The position numbers and the translations under genes were made by a program. A stretch of DNA of 64,000 nt. It comes from Bacteroidota bacterium. Lineage in GTDB: Bacteria; Bacteroidota; Bacteroidia; Chitinophagales; Chitinophagaceae. The notes under the pieces were generated by a model, which was not told the origin of the DNA, searched no databases, and saw nothing but the letters and a program-made list of their open reading frames with translations. This document shows positions 18,032 through 27,435 of the stretch, piece after piece. The stretch is from assembly GCA_023437225.1 (NCBI GenBank), contig JAEZGS010000017.1, forward strand, positions 248,001 to 312,000. Direction: 5' to 3'. How positions within the stretch are numbered: position 1 is the first letter of the stretch; each line of letters starts with the position of its first letter.

Positions 18032-19846
18032 TTAAGTATCCGCAAACTGTAGTTTATTGAGGCTTCTATAGAGTCCATCTTCGATTTGCATCAACTCATC
18101 GTGAGTGCCCGCTTCCTTAATAATTCCTTTTTCCAAAACCAGTATCTGATCTGCTTTACGCACAGTTGACAACCGATGTGCAATTATAAATGACGTGCGG
18201 CTTTCCATTAGATTTTCAAGCGCGTCCTGAACCAACGCCTCAGATGCAGAGTCCAGCGAACTGGTAGCTTCATCAAGCAACAAGATCACCGGGTCTTTAA
18301 GGATCGCGCGGGCAATCGCGATTCGTTGTCTTTGTCCGCCGGAAAGTTTTATACCTCTTTCGCCTACGATGGTTTCGTACCCTTCGGGGAAACCCGTTAT
18401 GAATTCATGAGCGTGAGCTTTTTTTGCCGCCTCCATGATATCGATATCGTTAGCGTCCGTATTTCCATATGCGATATTCTCCCGAATCGTGCCGCCAAAT
18501 AACAATACATCCTGCGGCACCAAAGCCATTTGTTGCCTTAATTGTGACAAAGGGATGTCTTCAATTTTCTTTCCATCGAAAAGTATCGATCCTTTGGCAT
18601 GATGGTAAAAGCGCAGCAACAAAGAAACTAAAGTAGTCTTCCCAGCCCCACTTGGCCCCACCAAAGCAATCTGTTGTCCCGGAAGGATATTCATGTTTAT
18701 GTCCCGTAAGACAGGTGTTTCAGGCCTTGACGGATAATGAAATGCTACATTTCGCAAGGATACTGCTCCGTTTAACTGATACTTCGGATCAAGCGGTTGT
18801 TTGTTGGGAGCCAGCGTTTCGGGGTCAGAACGTAATATCTCCCGAACCCTTTGTGTGGCACCCAGCGTTTTTTGCAACTGACTATACAGATCTGCAAATC
18901 CAGCCATGGAGCCACCTACAAAAGCGGTGTATACCACAAATGCTGTAAGGTCACCAAACGACAAAACTCCTTCACGCATCAGCCCGGTACCATACCATAC
19001 AACAAACACAATAGCACCGAAAACACTCATCAAAAGAAATGAAACAAATAATCCACGCGCCTGTCCGCTGCGAATGGCAATACTCACAACATTTCGCAGG
19101 CTTCGCTGATACCGGTCGATTTCATACCATTCATTTGAAAATGCTTTGACATTGCTGATGCCCTGGAAAGATTCCTGCACAATGGTGTTTGAGTTAGCAA
19201 GCTCATCCTGGCTCTTACGTGATAGCTTGCGGATCTGCCTGCCGAAGACAACTCCTATGACAACAATTACGGGAATCACAGCAAGCATTAATAATGTCAG
19301 CTTGGTGGATATGTAAAAGATCAATCCTATGCCGATAAGCAGGGTAAGTAAGCCGCGCAAAACTTCCGCCAGCAGTACCGTCACCGCATCCTGTATCTGA
19401 GACAGATCCGCACTCAGTCGGCTGGATAATTCTCCTACCCTTCGGGTTCCAAAAAAATCCATCGGCATAGTGATGATCATCTTGAATACATCTTTACGTA
19501 AATCTGCGAGTGCATTTTCACCTGCAATAGAAAACAGGTAAATACGCATGAAGGAAAAGATCATTTGCAACACCAGCACCAGTACGATCATTAATAGTAT
19601 TCCATTCGTACCTGATATTAACGTATCCACTGTTCCCTGTGCACTGTCAATAAGTTGTTTCAGCAAATACGGGAACGCCATTGTTGAAACGCTCGATAAA
19701 CAAATGAATACAAGACCTGCTATAAATTTCCCCTGGTAAGGCTTGATGTATCTGAAGATTGCAGAAGCTTCTTTAAGAGATTCCTTATTGACTTTTGCTT
19801 TCTGAACATCCTCTTCACCATTCTCCGAACGAACTCTCTTGGCCAT
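18032..19846 (-). CDS. ABC exporter, fused membrane and ATPase domains (MsbA/BmrA type)
   Basis: 604 residues. Six membrane helices in about residues 35-340, then the nucleotide-binding domain with Walker A G-P-S-G-A-G-K-T-T, signature L-S-G-G-Q-R-Q-R-I-A, Walker B I-L-L-L-D-E-A-T-S-S-L-D and the switch histidine in I-I-A-H-R-L-S-T. Half-transporters of this kind work as dimers exporting lipids or drugs. The substrate cannot be read from sequence. Monocistronic by layout, with a 64-bp gap to glk upstream. Confidence 0.92.
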   Translation of the reverse strand: MAKRVRSENGEEDVQKAKVNKESLKEASAIFRYIKPYQGKFIAGLVFICLSSVSTMAFPYLLKQLIDSAQGTVDTLISGTNGILLMIVLVLVLQMIFSFMRIYLFSIAGENALADLRKDVFKMIITMPMDFFGTRRVGELSSRLSADLSQIQDAVTVLLAEVLRGLLTLLIGIGLIFYISTKLTLLMLAVIPVIVVIGVVFGRQIRKLSRKSQDELANSNTIVQESFQGISNVKAFSNEWYEIDRYQRSLRNVVSIAIRSGQARGLFVSFLLMSVFGAIVFVVWYGTGLMREGVLSFGDLTAFVVYTAFVGGSMAGFADLYSQLQKTLGATQRVREILRSDPETLAPNKQPLDPKYQLNGAVSLRNVAFHYPSRPETPVLRDINMNILPGQQIALVGPSGAGKTTLVSLLLRFYHHAKGSILFDGKKIEDIPLSQLRQQMALVPQDVLLFGGTIRENIAYGNTDANDIDIMEAAKKAHAHEFITGFPEGYETIVGERGIKLSGGQRQRIAIARAILKDPVILLLDEATSSLDSASEALVQDALENLMESRTSFIIAHRLSTVRKADQILVLEKGIIKEAGTHDELMQIEDGLYRSLNKLQFADT

Positions 19847-19910
19847 CAGTAGTTTTTAAACGAACATGATTGAGGCAGCAAATGTCAGTATTCATATTAA
19901 GAGAAACAAA

Positions 19911-20966
19911 TTACCATTTACCGTAAGCCGCATAATAGGCGGCACCCACCATAGCGGTTTCGCTATCCAGGATCACACGTATGGGCACTTGTGTGAGCAG
20001 GTTTTCCATACGATCACCATCGAGGTAATGTTGCATAAATTCCGTTGAATCCAAAAGAGGTAAGATCTTGGGAGGTATGCCGCCTCCAATGAAAAGGCCG
20101 CCTGTAGATTTCATTTTCAGCACCAGGTTTGAACATTCGCGGGCGAGATATCGAACAAAATGATTCATCGCTTCGGTGCAATGCACATCATCTTTTTCTA
20201 TTGCCAGGCTGCTGATGACCGCCGAATTATCTTCATTTGAAAAGCGCTCAGATATATGCCCGGGCACTTTCAAATTATTCTCTTTGAGCAGGTAATGATA
20301 TATGTCAACAATAGCTGGTCCGGACACTGCTTTCTCCCAACTCACGATATCATACTTTGATTTAAGATAATTATAGAGCCCGATGTCAAAGTTGGTACGT
20401 GGCGAAAAGTCGCAGTGACCTCCTTCTGTAGGAAACGGGTGGTACCATTGACCGTCGAAATAAAGTCCGGCTTCTCCCAACCCGGTACCGGGTGCAATGA
20501 TTGCCATATTGCCTCCAATGGTCGGGTCGCCCCGGTGCAGTACAAGTGCTTCATTATCCTGCAGGTCTGCAAGACCATATGCAGTTGCTTCAAGGTCGTT
20601 TAATAATGTAAGTCGATCTATTTGCAATGCAGCCATTAATTCTTTTGAATCGAGGATCCATCCAAGGTTCGTCAGATCAGCCTTCCCATGAATCACAGGT
20701 CCCGCAACACCAAATGCAGCTCTTGCCGGACGCACGTCGCACTCGCTTAAGAATTGTTCAATCGTATCAACGAGCCCCGCAAAATCTTTTGAAGGATAGC
20801 TATTACTGAACTTTTCTTCAATTCCATTTAGAGTGACCAAACACAAAGCAAGGTTGGTTTTTGTTCCTCCCACATCTCCAGCAAGTACATAATAATCTTC
20901 GCTATGATGTTCATTAAAACCTGGCAATGCAAGTGAAAACTTGTTTTGTTTGTTCCGCGGCTTCAT
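19911..20966 (-). CDS. glk: Glucokinase
   Basis: 351 residues, related to the E. coli Glk (non-ROK) family. N-terminal phosphate loop L-A-G-D-V-G-G-T-K-T-N-L-A, then L-L-N-D-L-E-A-T-A-Y-G, I-A-P-G-T-G-L-G-E-A and E-G-G-H-C-D-F-S-P-R. No ROK zinc motif is present, consistent with the Glk group. Phosphorylates glucose at the entry of glycolysis. Residues 1-26 are a hydrophilic extension; a later in-frame start is not obvious. Confidence 0.9.
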   Translation of the reverse strand: MKPRNKQNKFSLALPGFNEHHSEDYYVLAGDVGGTKTNLALCLVTLNGIEEKFSNSYPSKDFAGLVDTIEQFLSECDVRPARAAFGVAGPVIHGKADLTNLGWILDSKELMAALQIDRLTLLNDLEATAYGLADLQDNEALVLHRGDPTIGGNMAIIAPGTGLGEAGLYFDGQWYHPFPTEGGHCDFSPRTNFDIGLYNYLKSKYDIVSWEKAVSGPAIVDIYHYLLKENNLKVPGHISERFSNEDNSAVISSLAIEKDDVHCTEAMNHFVRYLARECSNLVLKMKSTGGLFIGGGIPPKILPLLDSTEFMQHYLDGDRMENLLTQVPIRVILDSETAMVGAAYYAAYGKW

Positions 20967-21059
20967 TAGAAAAATTTGTAATTGAAGATAATGAATGCGT
21001 TTTGCTTATGAAATTCGGGCTATCATTGGAAACATATACTTTTACGTCAAACATCGTTT

Positions 21060-22394
21060 TTGAAACCGTTCTCTTCATCCTTCTGGCTGAACTCTCTTTT
21101 CTACACGTTCCTGCAACGGTTTGCACTATTTCTGTTTGGAGCGGTTTCTTATATAGTAATGGCTCATCAATTTGAGCCGGAAACATTTTCGCATTGGGCA
21201 TTGTTTGTTGTGCTCATCTCACTTATTGAAGGTGCAAAAAATGGATTACTGCGAAATCCCGCAATCAAATTTTTTGCGATGCCCCAATATGAAGATCGCC
21301 GCAATGAAGTTGAATCTTCATCTTTCGTTGTTAATCTTCTTTTTTCAGTACTTGTATGCCTGCTTTTTTTTGCCTTCGGCGATATGCTTGCGCGATGGCT
21401 TCAATCAGACACATTACATGAACTGATCCCCGGCGGCATAGTGATCATATTAATAAACATTTTTTTCAGTCACTTCGAAATGCTGCTTCAGGCACGATTT
21501 CGTTTTGAAAAAATTTTTGCTGCCAATTTCACCCGTCAATTCTTGTTTTTTTCCGGAATTATCCTGCTCCGATTCTTTCCGGAGTATTTCTTACTCGGAA
21601 ACATTTTGCTTGTACAGATATTCAGCACTATTATCGGTACCCTCTTGATTTATTATTTCGCCAGTGCCAATCAACAGGGAAATTTTCAATTCAACCGGCA
21701 GATGTTTGTTCACATGTTACAGTTTGGTAAATACACATTCGGCACCAACCTCTTCGCACAAGCCGGACGTAACCTCGATCAATTACTTACCGCCATGCTT
21801 CTTGATCCGTTTCAGGGTCGCCTCTATGTTTCGTTTTACAATGTCGTCAACCGAATCAATAATATGATGGACGTCCCTGCCCTTGCTGCCGCAGATGTCG
21901 CCTTTCCTAAAAACGTTGAAACAATGCGGCTGGAAGGAAGCAAAAGATTGAAAGAACATTTCGAAAAAATGGCGGGTGCCATTCTCGCCGTAATGCTGCC
22001 TGTAACAGTACTCATGTTACTGATACCAAAAATATTTTTGTTGATCATTGGCGGTAAAGACTATTATCCTGCTGCACCACTGCTTCAAATTGCAATGCTT
22101 TTTGGATGGGTACGTCCCCTTAGCTATCATTTTGGTGCAATGATGGACGCTATTGGTAAACCTCAGCTAAACTTCAAGGTGAATGCGCTTTTCTTCGGAG
22201 TATCACTTGTGCTTCATGTGTTTTTTATCATGACAACCGGCGGAATTGGAGGCGCTATCGCTATTGCCATACTTTACCTTTTAATGATGTTCATCATGTA
22301 TCGCATTCTGCACAGGCAGCTTGGTGTTGAAGTACTTCTGATACTTCAGGCAATAAAGTCAACTTATGTAAACGTATTCAAAAGGTTAGTATAA
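21060..22394 (+). CDS. Oligosaccharide flippase family membrane protein (Wzx-like)
   Basis: 444 residues and about 12-14 hydrophobic segments, in the MATE-like polysaccharide exporter fold (A-H-Q-F-E-P-E-T-F-S-H-W-A-L near the first helices). The frame starts at TTG 21060. No ATG occurs between the upstream stop (21009) and the first membrane helix, so TTG is the likely start. Probably moves a lipid-linked glycan across the inner membrane; no glycosyltransferases are nearby. It ends with a 9-bp convergent overlap with serA. Confidence 0.78.
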   Translation: MKPFSSSFWLNSLFYTFLQRFALFLFGAVSYIVMAHQFEPETFSHWALFVVLISLIEGAKNGLLRNPAIKFFAMPQYEDRRNEVESSSFVVNLLFSVLVCLLFFAFGDMLARWLQSDTLHELIPGGIVIILINIFFSHFEMLLQARFRFEKIFAANFTRQFLFFSGIILLRFFPEYFLLGNILLVQIFSTIIGTLLIYYFASANQQGNFQFNRQMFVHMLQFGKYTFGTNLFAQAGRNLDQLLTAMLLDPFQGRLYVSFYNVVNRINNMMDVPALAAADVAFPKNVETMRLEGSKRLKEHFEKMAGAILAVMLPVTVLMLLIPKIFLLIIGGKDYYPAAPLLQIAMLFGWVRPLSYHFGAMMDAIGKPQLNFKVNALFFGVSLVLHVFFIMTTGGIGGAIAIAILYLLMMFIMYRILHRQLGVEVLLILQAIKSTYVNVFKRLV

Positions 22395-23621
22395 CAATCG
22401 CACTTTAATTGTTTCCTTCACTTCTTTGAGTAATTGAAATGCTTTATTTGACAGCTTTTTATCAACATCGAGAACCACATAACCTATCTCTTCGTTCGTT
22501 TTCAGGTATTGTGAAAGAATGTTGATGTCGTGATTTGATAACTGCGTATTGATGGCCGATAACACACCAGGAACGTTTCTGTGTATGTGCAATATTCTAT
22601 GCGTTCCTTCTAATGATGGAAGGCTCAAAGGAGGAACCGTATGAGAGCCGATGGTTACGCCAGTTTCTAAATAGTGGAACAATTTCGAACTCACGTCGGC
22701 TCCAATATTCTCCTGCGCTTCTTCAGTGCTTCCTCCGATATGTGGAGTAAGGATCACATTGGAGAGTCCCTGCAGAGGACTCGTGAACTTGTCGCCATTC
22801 TTCTCCGGTTCCCACGGAAACACATCAATGGCTGCACCAGCAAGATGCTTTTCCTTCAATGCATGAGCCAGTGCATCAATTTCAACTACCTCTCCCCTTG
22901 CGTAGTTTATCAAAATGGATCCGGGTTTGGCAAATTTTAGCGAATTCTTGTTGATGAGATTCTTAGTGCTTGGAAGTTCGGGAACGTGGAGTGTGATGAT
23001 GTCTGCCTCCCCCATGAGATCTTTCAGAGATTTTCTCGATTCGGCATTACCCAATGGCAATTTGGTAACAGTGTCGTAAAATATCACTCGCATCCCCAGC
23101 GCTTCAGCCAGAATACTAACCTGCGAACCAATATTTCCATAGCCAATGATCCCCAGCGTTTTTCCCCGCAATTCATAGCTCCCCTTAGCCTCTTTAAGCC
23201 AAACACCCTCATGAGCCGAGCGATTCTTGTCGGGAATTCTCCTGATCAGCATTATAGACGCAGCGATCACTAGCTCAGCTACCGATCTTGTGTTTGAATA
23301 GGGGGCATTGAATACAACAACCCCGTTTTTCGTTGCAGCCTGTAAATCAACCTGGTTGACCCCTATGCAGAAACATCCGATGGCCTGTAATTTTTTGGCG
23401 GCATTGAGCACACGAGCCGTAACCTGCGTTTTGGAACGGATGCCTAATAAATGCACATCCCTGATCTCACGTATCAATTCATCTTCGGATAATGCCCCTC
23501 CCAGCTTTGTCACTGAATCATAACCTGCATCCTTGAAATAGCCTACTGCTTTTTCACTAATGTTCTCAAGTAAGAGTATGTTAATCTTTTCTTTTGGATA
23601 GCTGGTGTTTTTTTTCTCCAT
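22386..23621 (-). CDS. serA: D-3-phosphoglycerate dehydrogenase with C-terminal ACT domain
   Basis: 411 residues, first step of serine synthesis. Rossmann motif G-I-I-G-Y-G-N-I-G-S-Q (about 157-167), catalytic Arg in N-Y-A-R-G-E-V-V, Glu in D-V-F-P-W-E-P-E and His in L-T-P-H-I-G-G-S-T-E-E-A-Q. The last ~80 residues form an ACT domain (H-R-N-V-P-G-V-L-S-A-I-N), as in E. coli SerA, where it senses serine. Feedback control is therefore likely but inferred. Confidence 0.95.
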   Translation of the reverse strand: MEKKNTSYPKEKINILLLENISEKAVGYFKDAGYDSVTKLGGALSEDELIREIRDVHLLGIRSKTQVTARVLNAAKKLQAIGCFCIGVNQVDLQAATKNGVVVFNAPYSNTRSVAELVIAASIMLIRRIPDKNRSAHEGVWLKEAKGSYELRGKTLGIIGYGNIGSQVSILAEALGMRVIFYDTVTKLPLGNAESRKSLKDLMGEADIITLHVPELPSTKNLINKNSLKFAKPGSILINYARGEVVEIDALAHALKEKHLAGAAIDVFPWEPEKNGDKFTSPLQGLSNVILTPHIGGSTEEAQENIGADVSSKLFHYLETGVTIGSHTVPPLSLPSLEGTHRILHIHRNVPGVLSAINTQLSNHDINILSQYLKTNEEIGYVVLDVDKKLSNKAFQLLKEVKETIKVRLLY

Positions 23622-23666
23622 GATGTTAATAACGACTTATTGGCGATGAAATGGGTATAGGATTTG

Positions 23667-23674
23667 CAAATATA
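23667..23674 (-). promoter_or_regulatory. -7 box (TAtaTTTG, minus strand) for serA
   Basis: The plus strand reads CAAATATA, an exact TAnnTTTG on the minus strand, about 45 bp before the serA ATG. It is back-to-back with the next box. Confidence 0.5.
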
Positions 23675-23698
23675 GTCGAATTGAAAACTTCCTTTTTA

Positions 23699-23706
23699 TA
23701 CATTTG
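23699..23706 (+). promoter_or_regulatory. -7 box (TAcaTTTG) for the serine-hydrolase gene
   Basis: Exact match with a TTG at 23681-23683 as a possible -33 element (15 bp apart, short). The box overlaps the TTG at 23704 that opens the longest frame, arguing that translation starts further in. Confidence 0.55.
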
Positions 23707-23730
23707 TCCGATAACCTTAATAGACACCCG

Positions 23731-24966
23731 TTGAAGTACTATATAAAATGGTTGCCGTTACTTATTCTATTCGGTTGCAGCAACTCTGCGAACAATAAGA
23801 CCGAAAAAGATCCAATGCCGGTTGTGCAGACTGCAATCGAGCAACAGGCGATTCCGCCGGCTGATTTGAGTGAGTATAAAAGAATGATTGAAGATTTTTA
23901 TTCGAAATCATTTGCAAGAGGCAGGTTCAACGGAAGTTTCCTTGTAGCTAAGAATGGTCAGATTATTTACGAGCAATACTCCGGTTTTCGTGACCCGCGA
24001 CTAAGAAAAGACAGCATCACTCCTAATACTTCGTTTCACCTGGCATCTGTTTCAAAGACTTTTACAGCCATGGCTGTTTTGAAACTCTGGGAAGAAGGTA
24101 AATTGATAATTGACAGTCCGCTTGTGCAGTATATGCAAGAGTTTCCTTTGCCCGATGTGACCATAAAAAGCTTACTCAACCATAGAAGCGGTATTCCAAA
24201 TTATGTGCATTACATGGAAAAACTTGGTTGGGACAAAAAGAAATTTATCACCAACCAGGACGTATTTGATTTTATGGTTGACCGCCATGATGAAATACAA
24301 ATTGGTTCATCGGATAAGCGTTTCAGTTATTCTAATACAAATTATGCCTTATTGGCGCTCCTTGTTGAAAGAGTTTCAGGACAACATTTTGCAGAGTATA
24401 TGCGACTGAACTTTTTCGAACCGCTGGAAATGAACGACACTTACGTATTCACACCAAGTGATAGTGCACGTTCTTTAAGCTCCTATTTCTACAGCGGCCG
24501 GGAATATGCTTTCGATTATCTTGATCTTGTATATGGAGACAAGAATATTTACAGTACAGTCAGAGATCTTTTGAAGTGGGATCAGGCATTGCGCGGAGGT
24601 ATGTTATTTCAACCAACGACATTGGAAGCCGCTTATACTGGCTATAGTAATGAAAAAAAAGGTATCAATAATTATGGCTTGGGCTGGCGACTACAGGAGT
24701 ATCCAAATAAAAAGAAGATCATCTATCACAACGGATGGTGGCACGGTAACAGGACTGCTTTCTATAGACTTCCCGACGAGAACACTACGATTATAGCTCT
24801 CTGTAATAACGACTCAAAAATTGTGTATAAGTCAAAACATCTTGCAACCATCTTTGGCAATTACGATTCCAAAGGAGAAGATGATGAAGTTGATCACCGG
24901 GTAACACTTCAAACAAATAGCAGCAATTCTGCCAATGGAAGCCGCTATGGTAGTCGCGGCAATTAA
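23731..24966 (+). CDS. Beta-lactamase-family serine hydrolase, lipoprotein
   Basis: 411 residues from TTG 23731, which gives a good lipoprotein signal (K-Y-Y-I-K-W-L-P-L-L, lipobox L-F-G-C). The frame opens at 23704, but that codon lies in the -7 box. The catalytic set of the class C/PBP fold is visible: S-V-S-K (SxxK), Y-S-N (YxN) and H-N-G in place of KTG. Relatives are carboxypeptidases, esterases or D-amino-acid peptidases; the substrate is unknown. The C terminus after the domain is short, polar and Ser/Asn-rich. Confidence 0.85.
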   Translation: MKYYIKWLPLLILFGCSNSANNKTEKDPMPVVQTAIEQQAIPPADLSEYKRMIEDFYSKSFARGRFNGSFLVAKNGQIIYEQYSGFRDPRLRKDSITPNTSFHLASVSKTFTAMAVLKLWEEGKLIIDSPLVQYMQEFPLPDVTIKSLLNHRSGIPNYVHYMEKLGWDKKKFITNQDVFDFMVDRHDEIQIGSSDKRFSYSNTNYALLALLVERVSGQHFAEYMRLNFFEPLEMNDTYVFTPSDSARSLSSYFYSGREYAFDYLDLVYGDKNIYSTVRDLLKWDQALRGGMLFQPTTLEAAYTGYSNEKKGINNYGLGWRLQEYPNKKKIIYHNGWWHGNRTAFYRLPDENTTIIALCNNDSKIVYKSKHLATIFGNYDSKGEDDEVDHRVTLQTNSSNSANGSRYGSRGN

Positions 24967-25005
24967 CATCCACTTTAATATGCTTACTTCTTATTAATTT
25001 TCAGT

Positions 25006-26505
25006 ATGCACATACTGAATGCTCAACAGGTACGTGAATGGGATGCTTACACCATTGCGCACACACCCATCACATCGCTGCAATTGATGGAAAAAGCCGC
25101 TACCGCATGTGTAGACTGGATCGCTGATAACTACGGGCATGAAACATCGTTTGCAATTTTTTGCGCCAAAGGAAATAACGGCGGCGATGGTCTTGCTATA
25201 GCGCGATTATTAAATTTGAAAGGTTATAAAGTAACTGTATCAATACTCGAATTTGGGAAATTAGGTACGGATGACTTTCAATCGAATCTGCAAAGACTAC
25301 ACGAACTTGACATATTGATTCGCTTTGTCCCAACAAAAGAAACCATCCCGGCAATTGAAAAAGACGAAGTGGTTATCGATGCGTTGTATGGATCAGGATT
25401 GAACCGCCCTCTTGATGGTCTTTCACGCTTATTGGTTGAACATCTGAATAATTCAGGAGCTGCAATCGTTTCAATCGATCTGCCAACCGGTTTATATGCC
25501 GATAAATCACTCGATGATGGCGTTGCTATTCGCGCCTCACATACATTGACGTTTCAATGTTTGAAGCCTGCATTCCTTGTTTCCGAAAATGAATTGTACA
25601 CAGGCAAGCTTCATGTACTTGACATTGGCCTGCAGCCTGCATTCCTTGAAACAATCAAAAGTCAATACATTCTGGCTGATGAGCATTTAGCCCGGGCCAT
25701 ATATGTGCCCAGAAGTCGCTTTTCTCATAAGGGATCCCATGGTCATTCACTTATTATAGCAGGCAGTTATGGTAAGATGGGTGCGGCTATCCTTGCATCG
25801 CGCGCGTGTATCAGAAGCGGAACCGGATTGCTAACTGTTTATATACCGAAATGTGGTTATAGCATAATGCAAATTGCATGTCCGGAGGCGATGGTTATCA
25901 CTTCAAACAATGAAACCATAGTGGATCCAATAAATGCAGACTTACAAAAATATGCTGCAATTGGAATTGGGCCTGGAATTGGAACTGCCGAATCAACCTT
26001 GAAGCTGTTGGAAACTATCATTCATTCTTCAAGAAACAGGATGGTATTTGATGCAGACGCTTTAAATCTTATTTCCCGCAATATTGATCTGCTCAATACT
26101 CCACACAGTGACTGGATCATCACGCCGCATCCCAAAGAAATGGAAAGGTTGTTTGGGACAGTAAGTAACGATTTTGAACGAATAGAGCAGGCTCGACTCG
26201 CTGCTAAAAGATATAATATCGTAGTGGTATTAAAAGGGAAATTTACTTGTATTGCAACTCCAGGTGGAATGACATACTTCAACTCAACAGGGAACGCGGG
26301 TCTTGCCAAAGGTGGAAGTGGTGATGTTCTCACCGGCATCATTACCGCCCTTCTTGCAAACGGTTATAGTGCTGAAGGAGCTTCAATTCTTGGATGCTAC
26401 TTGCATGGAAAAGCTGCGGATCTCATTGCGCCGATCCGATCTGAGGAATCCATGACACCGGGTGACCTTATCGAGTTTATAGGTGCGGGATTCTTATCGC
26501 TTTGA
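25006..26505 (+). CDS. nnr: Bifunctional NAD(P)HX epimerase / ADP-dependent NAD(P)HX dehydratase
   Basis: 499 residues, repairs hydrated NAD(P)H. Residues 1-210 are the YjeF N-terminal epimerase (K-G-N-N-G-G-D-G-L, then S-I-D-L-P-T-G-L). Residues 225-499 are the ribokinase-like dehydratase (K-G-S-H-G-H, G-P-G-I-G-T, D-A-D-A-L-N and the catalytic G-N-A-G-L-A-K-G-G-S-G-D-V-L). Both halves have their signature residues, so both activities are expected. Cytosolic. Confidence 0.95.
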   Translation: MHILNAQQVREWDAYTIAHTPITSLQLMEKAATACVDWIADNYGHETSFAIFCAKGNNGGDGLAIARLLNLKGYKVTVSILEFGKLGTDDFQSNLQRLHELDILIRFVPTKETIPAIEKDEVVIDALYGSGLNRPLDGLSRLLVEHLNNSGAAIVSIDLPTGLYADKSLDDGVAIRASHTLTFQCLKPAFLVSENELYTGKLHVLDIGLQPAFLETIKSQYILADEHLARAIYVPRSRFSHKGSHGHSLIIAGSYGKMGAAILASRACIRSGTGLLTVYIPKCGYSIMQIACPEAMVITSNNETIVDPINADLQKYAAIGIGPGIGTAESTLKLLETIIHSSRNRMVFDADALNLISRNIDLLNTPHSDWIITPHPKEMERLFGTVSNDFERIEQARLAAKRYNIVVVLKGKFTCIATPGGMTYFNSTGNAGLAKGGSGDVLTGIITALLANGYSAEGASILGCYLHGKAADLIAPIRSEESMTPGDLIEFIGAGFLSL

Positions 26506-26561
26506 AATACAATATTTTAATTTTAGGCATAGTTTTTTGATGGGTGCTGGAAAAATTCCAT

Positions 26562-27434
26562 ATGAAGCCCATTTACACAATTTTGATATCAGCGTTTCTG
26601 GCTTCATGTTCAAAAGATGAACAGCTTTCGACCTCAGCGCCAGATCCAGTCCCCGCCCCATCACCCGCGCCAGTTCCAGAACAGAATAAGCCGATTGTGG
26701 AAACACAACCACCGGTTCTTACCGCTGTGACGAAGAAAATACATAGCAATATCGGCGGCTATTATGAGGCGCTTCCTGTACACTATAAGACTTCAAAACT
26801 GAATTATCCTTTATTGATATTTGTTCATGGACTTGGGCAAAGAGGAAACGGGTCCTCGGATCTGAATCTTCTGACTAAAGAAGGCATTACAAAAAGACTT
26901 GCGGATAAGACTTTTCCAGCAAGCATCCAGATAAATAAGGCATATCATTCCTTTATTGTTCTTGCACCACAATTCAATGAGTTTGAAACACCCGCGGCAC
27001 TTGATGCTTTTGTTAATCACGCGTCTCGAACTTATCGAATTGACAAGTCCCGTATCTACCTGGTTGGAATGAGTATGGGTGGAAGAATGATCGTGGATTA
27101 TGCATGGAAATATCCGGGGAAAGCAGCTGCGATTGTACCGATGGCAGGCGTGTGCAAATCGGACGAAGATATGATCGCAAAGGCGAAAAGCATTGCGACG
27201 GGAAGATATGCAACCTGGGTCTTGCACAATCGTGGTGATGAGTTGATGCCTTTCGATGATGCGGACAAACTCGTTGCAGAAATCAATAAGAATAAACCAT
27301 CAATTGCAGCGATACTTACTGAGCTGTCTGATGCGGGTGAAGCGAAACACGACTCATGGACTCGAGGCTGCGACCCTGCATTTCGCAAAAGCGGTAAAAA
27401 CATCTATGAATGGATGCTGCAGTACAAGCGATAA
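26562..27434 (+). CDS. Alpha/beta hydrolase lipoprotein (esterase/prolyl-oligopeptidase-like)
   Basis: 290 residues from ATG 26562 (the frame opens at GTG 26544). Lipoprotein signal M-K-P-I-Y-T-I-L-I-S-A-F-L with lipobox L-A-S-C, then a Pro-rich linker (P-V-P-A-P-S-P-A-P). Catalytic elements: oxyanion strand F-V-H-G-L-G-Q-R-G, nucleophile elbow G-M-S-M-G-G and a terminal His in K-H-D-S-W-T-R. Resembles feruloyl/PHB-depolymerase-type secreted esterases. Converges on the cusB-like gene with only 1 bp between stops. Confidence 0.82.
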   Translation: MKPIYTILISAFLASCSKDEQLSTSAPDPVPAPSPAPVPEQNKPIVETQPPVLTAVTKKIHSNIGGYYEALPVHYKTSKLNYPLLIFVHGLGQRGNGSSDLNLLTKEGITKRLADKTFPASIQINKAYHSFIVLAPQFNEFETPAALDAFVNHASRTYRIDKSRIYLVGMSMGGRMIVDYAWKYPGKAAAIVPMAGVCKSDEDMIAKAKSIATGRYATWVLHNRGDELMPFDDADKLVAEINKNKPSIAAILTELSDAGEAKHDSWTRGCDPAFRKSGKNIYEWMLQYKR

Positions 27435-27435
27435 T

